A stretch of DNA of 64,000 bases from Kordia sp039026955 (GTDB taxonomy: Bacteria; Bacteroidota; Bacteroidia; Flavobacteriales; Flavobacteriaceae). How positions within the stretch are numbered: the stretch's first letter is position 1; each line of letters opens with the position of its first letter. The notes beneath the pieces are model-generated. The model made no database searches. It was not told the origin of the DNA and saw only the letters and a list, made by a program, of their open reading frames with translations. Shown here piece after piece: positions 42,602 through 52,285 of this stretch. The DNA lies in the NCBI GenBank assembly GCA_039026955.1, contig JBCCLH010000023.1:31235-95234 (forward strand), given 5' to 3'. The translations under genes and the position numbers were made by a program.

Positions 42602-44398
42602 ATGAAGCACATTAGAAACTTTTGCATTATTGCACATATTGATCATGGAAAGAGCACATTAGCAGACCGTTTGTTAGATTTTACAAACACGGTAAGCGAA
42701 CGAGAAAAGCAAGATCAATTATTAGATAGTATGGATTTGGAACGTGAGCGCGGAATTACTATCAAATCACATGCAATTCAAATGGAATATACGTATGAAG
42801 GCCAAGAGTATATTTTGAATTTGATTGATACACCAGGACACGTAGATTTTTCGTATGAAGTATCACGATCTATTGCAGCGTGTGAAGGTGCTTTGCTGAT
42901 TGTAGATGCTGCACAAAGCATTCAAGCGCAAACCATTTCTAATTTGTATTTGGCTTTAGAAAACGATTTGGAGATTATTCCGGTATTGAATAAAGTAGAC
43001 TTACCAAGCGCCAATCCAGAAGAAGTAACCGATGATATTGTAGATTTATTAGGCTGCGATCCGGAAGAAGTGATTCACGCAAGTGGAAAAACTGGTTTTG
43101 GTGTTGATAATATTCTTGCTGCTGTGATTGAGCGTATTCCAGCGCCAGAAGGAAGTTACGACGAACCGTTGCAAGCCTTAATTTTTGATTCTGTGTACAA
43201 TCCATTTCGTGGAGTGGAAACGTACTTTAGAGTCATCAATGGTTCTATCAGAAAAGGACAACAAATCAAATTTGTAGCTACCGGCAATGAATATGGCGCA
43301 GATGAAGTAGGAACTTTGAAATTGAATCAAGTCGTAAAGAAAGAGATCAAAACGGGTGATGTTGGGTATTTAATTACTGGAATTAAAGATGCACGCGAAG
43401 TAAAAGTGGGTGATACGATTACCGATGCGAAAAATCCAACACAAAATGCTATTGAAGGTTTTGAGGATGTAAAACCAATGGTTTTCGCAGGAATTTATCC
43501 CGTAGATACAGAAGATTATGAAGAGCTGCGTAATTCCATGGAAAAACTGCAATTGAATGATGCTTCGTTGGTATTTACGCCCGAAAGTTCAGCCGCTTTA
43601 GGTTTTGGGTTCCGTTGTGGATTCTTGGGAATGTTGCACATGGAAATCATCCAAGAACGTTTAGAGCGCGAATTTAATATGACGGTGATTACAACTGTTC
43701 CCAACGTATCTTACTACGCATATACCAAGAAACATCCAGACGATATTATCATTGTAAATAATCCTTCCGATTTGCCAGATCCTTCTAGTTTAGACCGAGT
43801 GGAAGAACCCTATATCAAAGCGACAATCATTACAAAATCTGACTTTGTCGGGAATGTAATGTCATTGTGTATTGAAAAACGCGGATTAATTACGAATCAA
43901 ACGTATTTGACAACAGAACGTGTGGAATTGTCGTTTGATATGCCATTAGCCGAAATTGTATTTGATTTTTATGACAGATTGAAAACGGTTTCCAAAGGCT
44001 ATGCGTCGTTTGACTATTCACCTATCGGAATGCGTACGTCGAAATTAGTGCGTGTGGACATTCTCTTGAACGGACAATCCGTCGATGCGCTTTCTGCCTT
44101 AATTCACTTTGACAATGCCTACACGATTGGTAAAAAGATGTGTGAAAAGCTGAAAGAATTGATCCCAAGACAACAATTCGATATTCCTATCCAGGCTGCC
44201 ATTGGCGCAAAAATTATTTCTCGTGAAACGATTAAAGCTCTTCGTAAGGATGTAACGGCAAAATGTTACGGTGGAGATATCTCACGTAAGCGTAAATTGC
44301 TAGAAAAGCAGAAAAAAGGGAAGAAGCGCATGCGTCAAGTTGGTAATGTAGAAATACCGCAGCAGGCGTTTATGGCAGTGTTGAAGCTTAACGACTAA
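42602..44398 (+). CDS. lepA: Elongation factor 4
   Basis: 598 residues, full-length LepA. GTPase motifs: G1 AHIDHGKST (11-19), G2 RGITI, G3 DTPGH, G4 NKVD; followed by domain II, the EF-G-like III and V domains and the LepA-specific C-terminal domain ending RKRKLLEKQKKGKKRMRQVG. It back-translocates or rescues stalled ribosomes. A perfect stem-loop follows the stop codon. Confidence 0.98.
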   Translation: MKHIRNFCIIAHIDHGKSTLADRLLDFTNTVSEREKQDQLLDSMDLERERGITIKSHAIQMEYTYEGQEYILNLIDTPGHVDFSYEVSRSIAACEGALLIVDAAQSIQAQTISNLYLALENDLEIIPVLNKVDLPSANPEEVTDDIVDLLGCDPEEVIHASGKTGFGVDNILAAVIERIPAPEGSYDEPLQALIFDSVYNPFRGVETYFRVINGSIRKGQQIKFVATGNEYGADEVGTLKLNQVVKKEIKTGDVGYLITGIKDAREVKVGDTITDAKNPTQNAIEGFEDVKPMVFAGIYPVDTEDYEELRNSMEKLQLNDASLVFTPESSAALGFGFRCGFLGMLHMEIIQERLEREFNMTVITTVPNVSYYAYTKKHPDDIIIVNNPSDLPDPSSLDRVEEPYIKATIITKSDFVGNVMSLCIEKRGLITNQTYLTTERVELSFDMPLAEIVFDFYDRLKTVSKGYASFDYSPIGMRTSKLVRVDILLNGQSVDALSALIHFDNAYTIGKKMCEKLKELIPRQQFDIPIQAAIGAKIISRETIKALRKDVTAKCYGGDISRKRKLLEKQKKGKKRMRQVGNVEIPQQAFMAVLKLND

Positions 44399-44411
44399 AT
44401 ATATAAAAGAT

Positions 44412-44442
44412 AGTTGTCGAAAGTTTGAAACTTTCGACAGCT
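44412..44442. terminator. Bidirectional terminator between lepA and the antiporter gene
   Basis: TGTCGAAAGTTT, one G, then AAACTTTCGACA (44415-44439), extended by further pairs to 44412 and 44442. The perfect stem between two convergent stop codons can serve both genes, although T-runs are short. Confidence 0.65.
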
Positions 44443-44453
44443 TTGAAACGAGT

Positions 44454-46304
44454 TTAACTAGTCTCCATAGTTTCCACATCAAACGGTTTCCCTAAGTAGA
44501 CAAGTTTCCACTTTTTGCCAATTTCTTCCAATTCCATTTCTTGTGAAGAGATAATATCGAGTTCTCCTGTTTCCTTTTTGATGAATAATGGAATGATGTC
44601 TTTATCACTTTTGGTTTGATCAATGAGACTTTTAAAGTGTGTCACATCAATCAAATCGATTTCTTGGATCGATGGGAATTTACGTGTTGCTTCGGTTAAA
44701 GAATTATAATCGTCTGTGCTTGAAAAAATACCTTCTGACGGATTGTAATTTTCGTCTAACATTTCTTCTCTTGTGACCAATCGGAACGAACCATTTTCTC
44801 CAAACTCGGCGCCAAACTTATCGATCGCATATTGGTTAATGCCTGAGTTTCCTGTGAGTGCAATCAAATAACCTACGTCGTTCAATTCGATATTATTGGT
44901 CAATGTGTTGGAATAAATATCCGTGCTGATAGCTTCCAAACCAAGTTCTTTCGCTTTTTGAATGTTGCTTTGATTGCTATCAATCAACACTACGTGCCTT
45001 CCATTGGTTTTTAGATAATGTCCCAACAAGCGTGAAACTTTAGAAGCACCCACAATCAAAATTCCTTCTGATTTGGTCAAGAAAACGCCCACTAACTTCG
45101 CAAATAAACGTGCTGTCGTCGCATTTAAGAGTACCGTTCCGAGTACAATCATAAATACCAATGGCGTGATGTATTCGGCTCCTTCTATGCCTTGTTTTGC
45201 CAATTTACTTCCAAAAAGCGACGCGATTCCTGCAGCAACAATTCCACGTGGCCCTACCCAACTGATGAATATTTTTTCGTTTGTCTTTAATTTGGAATTA
45301 TACGTACTTAAAAATACGCCTAGCGGACGAATCACAAAAACGACAAGCGCAAATAAAATGGCGGTTTTCCAATTGTACAGCAATAGCAAATCTTCCATAT
45401 TGATATTCGCGGCCAGCAAAATAAACAGTATGGAAATCAGCAAGACACTGAGCGATTCTTTAAAGTATAACAGTTCTTTGAGATTTTCGAGTTTTCCGTT
45501 TCCTAAGACCATTCCCATCACAACAACTGCCAATAATCCTGATTCGTGTGCAAAGATTTCCGATTCCACAAAAACCAATAACACCACAGATAATGAAACG
45601 ACATTAAGTAAGTAATGCGGAATTAATTTTTTGTTCACAGCAAACGCTAAAGCATGCGCAAAGGTGAATCCAAAGGTCGTTCCGAAGAGAATAATTTTTC
45701 CGAATTCAATTAAGGCTGTTTTGGTAAATCCGCTGTCGCCTTCTACAATAATGAATTCAAATACCAAAACGGCTACTAAAGCGCCGATGGGATCAATCAA
45801 AATTCCTTCCCATTTTAATACCGCAGAAACGTCTTTTTTTAGTGGAATGTTTCGAAGAATTGGCGTAATTACTGTCGGACCTGTTACAATGATCAATCCT
45901 GAAAACAGGAAACACAAATCCCAGCTCAATTCAAATACCAAACGCGCTACGATTCCAGCACCGAAAAACGTGACAGCAGAACCCAAAGTGATCAATTTTG
46001 TAATCACGGGACCTACATTCTTAATTTCGGAACGTTTCAGCGTCAGTCCGCCTTCAAACAGAATGATACTAATAGCAAGCGAGACAAAGTTGAAGAGACT
46101 TTCGCCAGGAAAGAGTCCTTTTCCTTTTTCTTCATCCCAGATCGGTTCAATCCATTTATTGCCGTCTTCTGATAAAAATTCTGCCGCAATAGGTCCAACT
46201 AACAAACCAATCAAAATTAATGGCAAAATCGCAGGAATTTTGAATTTCCAAGCAAACCATTGTGCCAATATTCCTAAAATTATGATTCCTGAAAGTTCGA
46301 GCAT
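44454..46304 (-). CDS. CPA1-type Na+/H+ antiporter with RCK/TrkA-N domain
   Basis: 616 residues from the ATG at 46304 (the open frame continues to a TTG at 46337). About 12 membrane helices (1-390) with EGGLTLKRSEIKNVG and SWVGPRGIVAAGIASLFGSK, typical of NhaP-type exchangers; VTGPTVITPILRN carries the conserved TGP-type motif. The C-terminal RCK_N-like nucleotide-binding region (EGILIVGASKVSRLLGHYL, VVLIDSNQSNIQKAKELGLE) suggests NAD(H) or nucleotide control. It exports Na+ or K+ for protons at the inner membrane. Confidence 0.92.
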   Translation of the reverse strand: MLELSGIIILGILAQWFAWKFKIPAILPLILIGLLVGPIAAEFLSEDGNKWIEPIWDEEKGKGLFPGESLFNFVSLAISIILFEGGLTLKRSEIKNVGPVITKLITLGSAVTFFGAGIVARLVFELSWDLCFLFSGLIIVTGPTVITPILRNIPLKKDVSAVLKWEGILIDPIGALVAVLVFEFIIVEGDSGFTKTALIEFGKIILFGTTFGFTFAHALAFAVNKKLIPHYLLNVVSLSVVLLVFVESEIFAHESGLLAVVVMGMVLGNGKLENLKELLYFKESLSVLLISILFILLAANINMEDLLLLYNWKTAILFALVVFVIRPLGVFLSTYNSKLKTNEKIFISWVGPRGIVAAGIASLFGSKLAKQGIEGAEYITPLVFMIVLGTVLLNATTARLFAKLVGVFLTKSEGILIVGASKVSRLLGHYLKTNGRHVVLIDSNQSNIQKAKELGLEAISTDIYSNTLTNNIELNDVGYLIALTGNSGINQYAIDKFGAEFGENGSFRLVTREEMLDENYNPSEGIFSSTDDYNSLTEATRKFPSIQEIDLIDVTHFKSLIDQTKSDKDIIPLFIKKETGELDIISSQEMELEEIGKKWKLVYLGKPFDVETMETS

Positions 46305-46389
46305 GTAGGATTTTTTATTGAATTGTAAATTTAACAATTAAAATGGTAAACTACACTCAATAAAACTCGTATCACAGAAATATTCACAT

Positions 46390-47763
46390 TTATTTAATCT
46401 TTTTGAAGATGTATTGTTCTTTTTGTGTGATGATAAAACCGTCAATCCGTTGTTGCTCGTCTCGTGTAAACTGTAGCGTCGCATTCGCTGCTTTTAACAA
46501 AAATATATCGTTGGTAGAAGGTGTCAATAAAGCTGAATCCGAAGGATTTTCTGGATTGGCAAACAGCAATTCATTGTCAAATGCTTTAATGTCAAAAATA
46601 CGTTTTAAGGTATCACTTTGAAGTTTATAAGTTCCTACATATTCTTTTAATTTTGCTTTAGAAATTTCTTTTTTACTATAAATTTGAATTGGATTTCCTA
46701 ATAAAACACTCGCCATATAGCGTGAAAGTTCTTCGGTTCTATCAAATTTTGTATTCGATAAAATACAGATAAAAATATCCTCATTTGGCAAATACATTCC
46801 GTAACTCGTAAATCCAAATAAATTACCTCCGTGCTGAATTGTTGGACTTTCGTTTACTTTTTTGAGAAAGAAACCGTAGCCATAACCTGTTCCCGTTCCA
46901 CCGTTGGTTTTCTTTTCTGTGATGAGTTGCTCAACTACAAAATCTGACAGTACTTTTTTCTCGGTAAAATCTTTATTCCACAAGAATAGATCGTGTGTAG
47001 TAGAAACTATTCCGCCTGGCGCATACAATGCAGAACCCACCATTTTTGGTGCAGGAATCAACTGTCCGTCTTTGATATTATAGCCTGTTACAATGTGTTT
47101 TTTGGAAGTATTTTCGCGATACCAAAGTCCTGTGGAATTCATTCCTAACGGATCAAAAATATGTACGTTAAGATATTCTTTCAGTGACATTCCTGTAATG
47201 TTTTCCAATGCTGCGCCCAATAGCGGATAGTTGGAATTGCTATAACTCCATTTTTCGCCTGGTTTAAAAATAAGTGGTTCATTTTTATAGTAATCGATTA
47301 TTTGTTGCGGTGTGTGTTCTTGCGCGAGCAAATAAAACTCGTTATCATCTACATCAAAATATTCAGGAATTCCTGAAGTTTGTGATAACAAGTGATGAAT
47401 AGTTATTGGATATTTTTTGGACGGATAGTTTGGAACATATTGTTGAATCGTATCCGATAACGACATTTTTCCAGCTTCTACCAATTGCAAAATGGCTGCC
47501 GATACAAATTGTTTTGTCATTGAACCTATTTGAAAAACCATATCCGTTTTTAGTTTTCGCTTGGGTTTTAGAGAAGATAAACCATAGGCTTTCTCAAAAA
47601 TGATGTTTCCATTTTGAGAAATTAATACAACTGCACCAGGTTCATTTTTAGGATACTCTGATTGTAGAAAAGTGTCTATTTGTTGTATAGATTCTTTTGT
47701 ATTTTGTGCATTTGATACGATCAAAACACTGAAAAAAAGTAAGAGTAAGCAATAATTTTTCAT
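46390..47763 (-). CDS. Secreted serine hydrolase, beta-lactamase-like fold
   Basis: 457 residues with signal peptide (LLLFFSVLIVSNAQ). Class C-type active site: S81 and K84 in IGSMTKQF, Y174 and N176 in KWSYSNSNYPLLG, and HGGN near 355. An extra C-terminal domain of about 100 residues (IYSKKEISKAKLKEYVGTYK onwards) resembles the DUF3471-type tail of peptidase-like members. Probably a D-aminopeptidase or esterase acting in the periplasm; lactamase activity is not implied. Confidence 0.9.
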   Translation of the reverse strand: MKNYCLLLLFFSVLIVSNAQNTKESIQQIDTFLQSEYPKNEPGAVVLISQNGNIIFEKAYGLSSLKPKRKLKTDMVFQIGSMTKQFVSAAILQLVEAGKMSLSDTIQQYVPNYPSKKYPITIHHLLSQTSGIPEYFDVDDNEFYLLAQEHTPQQIIDYYKNEPLIFKPGEKWSYSNSNYPLLGAALENITGMSLKEYLNVHIFDPLGMNSTGLWYRENTSKKHIVTGYNIKDGQLIPAPKMVGSALYAPGGIVSTTHDLFLWNKDFTEKKVLSDFVVEQLITEKKTNGGTGTGYGYGFFLKKVNESPTIQHGGNLFGFTSYGMYLPNEDIFICILSNTKFDRTEELSRYMASVLLGNPIQIYSKKEISKAKLKEYVGTYKLQSDTLKRIFDIKAFDNELLFANPENPSDSALLTPSTNDIFLLKAANATLQFTRDEQQRIDGFIITQKEQYIFKKIK

Positions 47764-47835
47764 CTGTCAATTTTTTAGCAAATGAAGGGCTTTTATCGCT
47801 TGAAATCTATCCAAATCTAGATTTGAGTATAGTTT

Positions 47836-48960
47836 TTAGCTATTTTTTATATGTGCTTTTCGGAATTCGCTTGGCGATTGATTTGTGATCGACTTAAAGA
47901 CACGTTGAAAGGTTGCTTGTGAATTAAAACCGCATTCAAAAGCGATTCCTGTAATGGTTAAATTTGCATCATTTTCTGCCAAAAGTCTCGATTTAAATGC
48001 TTCTACACGATAGGTATTTACATACTCATTAAAGCTTTTGTGAATGTGCTGATTCAACACAAAAGAAATTGTTTTTTGTGGAATGTCTAGCTGTTGTACA
48101 ACATCCGAAAGCTTTAACGAAGGATTTAAAAAGAGCTTTTCTTCTTTCATCACATGCGCTAACTTTGAAATGGTTTCTTTTACAATAGCATCTGATACTT
48201 CTTGATTTTTTGAAGACTTTTTATACGTTTTAAAACTAATGATATAGCCGTTAATTCCCAACCAATATAACAACACAATCACAGGAATATATACAGGATA
48301 CCATCCAACACTACCTAATAAAATGTTTGAAGAAGCTGGAATAAGATACAATACCAAATGTAAGAACCATATTGCCGCAAATAGCATAAAACCCAGCACA
48401 AAATGACGTGCCCAACGCAGTGAAATTTGCTGTTTGCTATTTTTGGTGTGATTAGAAATTAGTTGATACGAAAACCATACATAAATTGCTAATGACAACC
48501 ATCGAGGAATGTCCACGTAGGTTTCATAGGTTTCTATAAATAATCCTAAATTAAATGTGCTATCTGTATTGATAAATCCAAAATAACCACCTGCAACATA
48601 TCCTAGAATTACAAAACTCGGTATCAAATCTAGAATAACCGTGTAAAAGTGCATGCGTTGCTTCTTGGTAAGCACAAAATTTGGCTCCAGAATGGATTTT
48701 ACATAGAAATACAGCAACGGTCCAATAGGCATAATCACAACCCAAGGAAAAACCGCTTCCAGAAAATTCCAAAAGAAAGAGCTTGTGCCTTCTACCGCTT
48801 CTAACAAATAAATATTTAAACACGCTAACGAAATCAGTAGAATTATCCAAGCTAATAATCGGCTTGCTTGTCTTTGTATTTTCAATCGGAATAATAAGAC
48901 AGCCATGATGGCGCCTTGTAAGGTTCCCAATAAAATGATGATGTTTAAGAAGTTTTGCAC
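47836..48960 (-). CDS. Membrane-embedded AraC-type regulator
   Basis: 374 residues. The N-terminal two-thirds holds about seven hydrophobic helices (1-230), followed by a linker and a C-terminal AraC HTH (about 275-374): LKLSDVVQQLDIPQKTISFV and LTITGIAFECGFNSQATFQR, ending SPSEFRKAHI. Such proteins sense a signal in the membrane and bind DNA directly. Located upstream of the serine hydrolase gene on the same strand (72-bp gap), so it may control it. Confidence 0.88.
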   Translation of the reverse strand: MQNFLNIIILLGTLQGAIMAVLLFRLKIQRQASRLLAWIILLISLACLNIYLLEAVEGTSSFFWNFLEAVFPWVVIMPIGPLLYFYVKSILEPNFVLTKKQRMHFYTVILDLIPSFVILGYVAGGYFGFINTDSTFNLGLFIETYETYVDIPRWLSLAIYVWFSYQLISNHTKNSKQQISLRWARHFVLGFMLFAAIWFLHLVLYLIPASSNILLGSVGWYPVYIPVIVLLYWLGINGYIISFKTYKKSSKNQEVSDAIVKETISKLAHVMKEEKLFLNPSLKLSDVVQQLDIPQKTISFVLNQHIHKSFNEYVNTYRVEAFKSRLLAENDANLTITGIAFECGFNSQATFQRVFKSITNQSPSEFRKAHIKNS

Positions 48961-49060
48961 GAAAGTTGTTTGGAATTAATGCGTGGTAAATTTACTAAAT
49001 AACATGAGTTCGACTTAAGAAATCAATACATAGTTTGTAATTCACTAAAAAACAATTAAT

Positions 49061-49126
49061 TGTCAGTTTGATTGCGTTTGAGATGCCTCTGATTTCAAAG
49101 TGTTCTCGACTGCGCTCGAACTGACA
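49061..49126. repeat. TGTCA-bounded inverted element, degenerate short form
   Basis: TGTCA at 49061 and TGACA at 49122-49126; right arm TTCTCGACTGCGCTCGAA intact, left arm decayed (GTTTGATTGCGTTTGAGAT). Confidence 0.65.
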
Positions 49127-49127
49127 A

Positions 49128-49445
49128 TCATATATCTTTATTATATTTAGAGTGTGTAGCATTTCTGCACTCAGATAAAATCTGTAACATGTCATAGTCT
49201 TCGTGTGCTAAGGCTAATTTCTTTTTTTTACTCCATTTTTTAATTTTCTTTTCAAAATAAATAGCCTGTTCAACATCATTAAAATTTTGATAGAAGATTA
49301 ATTCGACAGGTCTTCTGGAAAATGTTAAACAATTTCTATTTAATCCTGATCTATGTTCATTCATTCTACGTTCCAAATTGTTTGTCATTCCCACATACAA
49401 TAAATCGTCTTTACATTTTAGTATATAAATATAATATGTCTTCAT
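49128..49445 (-). CDS. GIY-YIG nuclease-domain protein
   Basis: 105 residues. The GIY-YIG core: YYIYILKCKDDLLYVGMTNN, with R26/R27 in LERRMNEHRSGL and a Glu in AIYFEKKIKKWS. This is the small UPF0213/YhbQ-like endonuclease-domain type common in Bacteroidota. Function uncertain. The gene is flanked on both sides by TGTCA-bounded elements, and its last codons come close to one of them. Confidence 0.85.
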   Translation of the reverse strand: MKTYYIYILKCKDDLLYVGMTNNLERRMNEHRSGLNRNCLTFSRRPVELIFYQNFNDVEQAIYFEKKIKKWSKKKKLALAHEDYDMLQILSECRNATHSKYNKDI

Positions 49446-49475
49446 TGCTTTTATTTAGGTGCTTGGATTTTCTGT

Positions 49476-49569
49476 TGTCACATCGAGCGCAATCGAGATG
49501 CCTTTGGTTTCAAAGTGTTCTCTTGAACTACGTTCGGTATCTATGATAAGGCTCGAACTTGAAGTGACA
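49476..49569. repeat. TGTCA-bounded inverted element, long form
   Basis: TGTCACATCGAGCGCAATCG at the left; the right arm has the long insertion TTGAACTACGTTCGGTATCT and ends GCTCGAACTTGAAGTGACA. Same long form as at 56777 and 25045. Confidence 0.75.
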
Positions 49570-49617
49570 TTAGGATAACTTTAAAAAATCTGTGCTATGA
49601 AACAAATTCTATGAATA

Positions 49618-52023
49618 TTATTCTTTACTGCTATAATTCACCAACAATCGAAGTTCGCTGTATGAAAAATCATCTCCTGCAATTGCTTTGAGTTCGTTGA
49701 GACCTTCAAACGTATTCTTTTTAATAATTTCGAGTCCTTTGGTTGCCTTTTCTTCGGATAGTATTTCATTGATGTGCATCCTGCCTTCTATCACATAATG
49801 TCCTAAATGTCCGAATATTGTGTTGACAGTCAAACCTCTTTTTTCTGCAATTTCTGCTATGGACAATCCTTCCTTAAAAAAATCGAACGAAATCTCTTTG
49901 GTATTTTTCTTTTCCACTTCAATCACAACGGTTTCTTCTACTGGCGACAGTTGATGTTTGGTAGCATATTCGTTGATAATTTCTAAAATTTCCTCTCCAT
50001 ATTTTTCCACCCGAACTTTTCCCATGCCGTGTACTTTTTTGAGTTGCTTGGCTGTAGATGGCAAGAGTTCACACATTTCAAATAATGATTTTTGTGTAAA
50101 TACTTGAAATGGCGGAATGTTTTCAGAATTGGAAATGCTTGTGCGAAACAATCGTAAATTTTCAAACAATTCCTCATGTGTTGTAGAGGTCGCAATCGGT
50201 CGTTTTATTACTTTGACTTCCGAAGCTTCTAAGATGGAATTGGCACGTATTTTTAAGTAATTTTCCGTTGAAAAATCATCGGATAAGGCTGCTAAAATTT
50301 TAGTTTTTACGGCTAATTGATCTTCCAAGTCTTTCAATTGCTTTTCAAAATCTTTTGATACTGCTTGATTATCTGTGGTAAATGTAAGTGTACGCAGCAC
50401 CGTTGCGATGTGTTGTTCTGTTTGCTCTTTAAAATATGCAACTGCTTTCTTAAAACGTGTTTGAATCGTAGGATCTTCTTCGGGACTTTCAATGGTAGTT
50501 GCTAACGATTCCAATTGTTTTTTGAACGAATGGCTAACTTTTAGCAACGGTATAATTCCCTTTTCTTGCAGTGTTTTTAAAGGTTCTACAATGTTTCCGC
50601 TAAGCGTATTTCTGTTTTTATAAAAAATATCCAACATTCGTTTTAGTGGATACATAAACGAATGGTACTCAAATATTTCACTCATTAAATCTAGCTGAAA
50701 TGCTTTTTTAGAAGCTTTCAAATTAGCTTCATTGGGTTCGTTTTCTTCTAATTGTTCTGTAAAAGTATCCACAGTAGCATCACTGATAATACTTGTAGTT
50801 TTTATGGGTGTTTTTAGGACAATTCCTTCTAACGTTTTACATCGACTCAAAGCTACGTACGTTTGTCCATGTGCAAAAGAAGCTTCGGCATCAATAATGG
50901 CTTTGTCAAAAGTTAACCCTTGACTTTTATGAATGGTAATTGCCCAAGCCAATCGCAACGGAATCTGTGTATAGGTTCCTTCAATGGTATTGGCAATTTC
51001 TTTGGTTTCTTTGTTGAGCGTGTATTTTATGTTTTCCCATGTTTCTGAAGTTACTTCAATAATATCGTCTTCGGCACATTTTACAGTAACGGTATCTTCA
51101 TCTAAGTGAATTACAGTCCCAATTTTTCCATTGTAATACCGCTTTTCAAACGAGCTATCATTCTTGATAAACATGACTTGTGCACTTTCTTTCAGCACTA
51201 AATGTTCACTATTTGGATAGGTTTTTTCATTAAAATCTCCCGTAATTTCAGCAATGTAAACACCTTCTTCTGTCTCTAAACTGTCCAATTCTTTCTGGTT
51301 GATAGCATCTGCTCTGTTATTATGTGTGGTCAGTGTAATATAACTGTCTTCTTTTGCAGGAGTAAAATTTGGCTGATATTGTTTATTCAACACTTCAGCA
51401 GAAGCGGCAGAAAGTGTATTCGTACGAATTTCATTAAGAATGGCGATAAATGCTTCATTTTGTTGTCGGTAAATAAATTTTAATTCAATAGCTAAAATCG
51501 CTGCTTTTTGATACGCAATGCTGCTAAAAAAATAGGCAGTTTTATAATAATCTTTCAATAATTCCCAGTCATTCGCGCGCACTACTGGCGAAAGTTGTTG
51601 CAAATCACCAATGAATAACATTTGTACACCACCAAAAGGTTTCGAGCCATTTTTATACCGACACAATACTTCATTAATACCGTCTAAAACATCAGCCCGT
51701 ACCATACTAATTTCATCAATAATCACAAGATCTAAAGACTTTATGATATCAATTTTGGTTTTGCTAAATCTGCGTTGAATTTTCGTAGTGCCAGGAATAA
51801 AAGGTTCAAAAGGCAGTTGAAAAAATGAGTGAATGGTAACACCTTTTGCATTAATCGCAGCAACACCTGTAGGCGCTACTACAACCAATCGCTTTAAAGA
51901 ATTCGTCTTTATTTTGTGTAAAAAAGTGGTTTTACCAGTCCCTGCTTTTCCTGTGAGAAATAAATTTCTATTCGTTTTTTCTATAAATTTAAATGCTAAA
52001 TCTAGCTCTTTGTTAGCTTCCAT
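49618..52023 (-). CDS. Pif1-like helicase with HRDC and C-terminal HTH domains
   Basis: 801 residues. SF1 helicase motifs: Walker A GKAGTGKT (25-32), Walker B VIIDEISM, GGVQMLFIGDLQQLSPV, and a C-terminal AWAITIHKSQGLTFDKAIID (motif V/VI region) with ALSRCKTLEGI. This is followed by an HRDC domain (FTQKSLFEMCELLPSTAKQL onward), which binds nucleic acid in RecQ proteins, and a final HTH_40-like domain (SFDFFKEGLSIAEIAEKRGL). Likely unwinds structured DNA (G-quadruplex or D-loop) in repair. Confidence 0.9.
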   Translation of the reverse strand: MEANKELDLAFKFIEKTNRNLFLTGKAGTGKTTFLHKIKTNSLKRLVVVAPTGVAAINAKGVTIHSFFQLPFEPFIPGTTKIQRRFSKTKIDIIKSLDLVIIDEISMVRADVLDGINEVLCRYKNGSKPFGGVQMLFIGDLQQLSPVVRANDWELLKDYYKTAYFFSSIAYQKAAILAIELKFIYRQQNEAFIAILNEIRTNTLSAASAEVLNKQYQPNFTPAKEDSYITLTTHNNRADAINQKELDSLETEEGVYIAEITGDFNEKTYPNSEHLVLKESAQVMFIKNDSSFEKRYYNGKIGTVIHLDEDTVTVKCAEDDIIEVTSETWENIKYTLNKETKEIANTIEGTYTQIPLRLAWAITIHKSQGLTFDKAIIDAEASFAHGQTYVALSRCKTLEGIVLKTPIKTTSIISDATVDTFTEQLEENEPNEANLKASKKAFQLDLMSEIFEYHSFMYPLKRMLDIFYKNRNTLSGNIVEPLKTLQEKGIIPLLKVSHSFKKQLESLATTIESPEEDPTIQTRFKKAVAYFKEQTEQHIATVLRTLTFTTDNQAVSKDFEKQLKDLEDQLAVKTKILAALSDDFSTENYLKIRANSILEASEVKVIKRPIATSTTHEELFENLRLFRTSISNSENIPPFQVFTQKSLFEMCELLPSTAKQLKKVHGMGKVRVEKYGEEILEIINEYATKHQLSPVEETVVIEVEKKNTKEISFDFFKEGLSIAEIAEKRGLTVNTIFGHLGHYVIEGRMHINEILSEEKATKGLEIIKKNTFEGLNELKAIAGDDFSYSELRLLVNYSSKE

Positions 52024-52285
52024 ACAGAATTTCTTATTGAACTCATTTTAAATATATAAGAATTCAACTGTATTTTACATACGTTTACACACGATTTCGA
52101 GAAAATAGTCGTGAATTCGAGAAAAACAGGGTAGTTAACTCGCTTTAAAACCACTACATTTCTAAAGAATCCTCTTTTTGGCTATAAAACTTCGAAATAT
52201 AACGACTGTTTTCTTAATAAAAACTTAAGAAATAGGCATTTTTGTTTCGGTTTTGTTAATTTGCAAGACAAAACTCAACACAGCT

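Noticed and set aside
45073..46308. Long plus-strand frames (180 and 225 codons) across the antiporter gene
   Set aside because: Shadows of a clearly conserved minus-strand membrane protein; Asn/Thr/Ser-rich translations without motif.
49128..49445. Calling the GIY-YIG gene part of a homing element
   Set aside because: It is flanked by TGTCA-bounded repeats, but the repeats also occur without it elsewhere. The family is the small stand-alone type, so mobility is noted only as a hypothesis.
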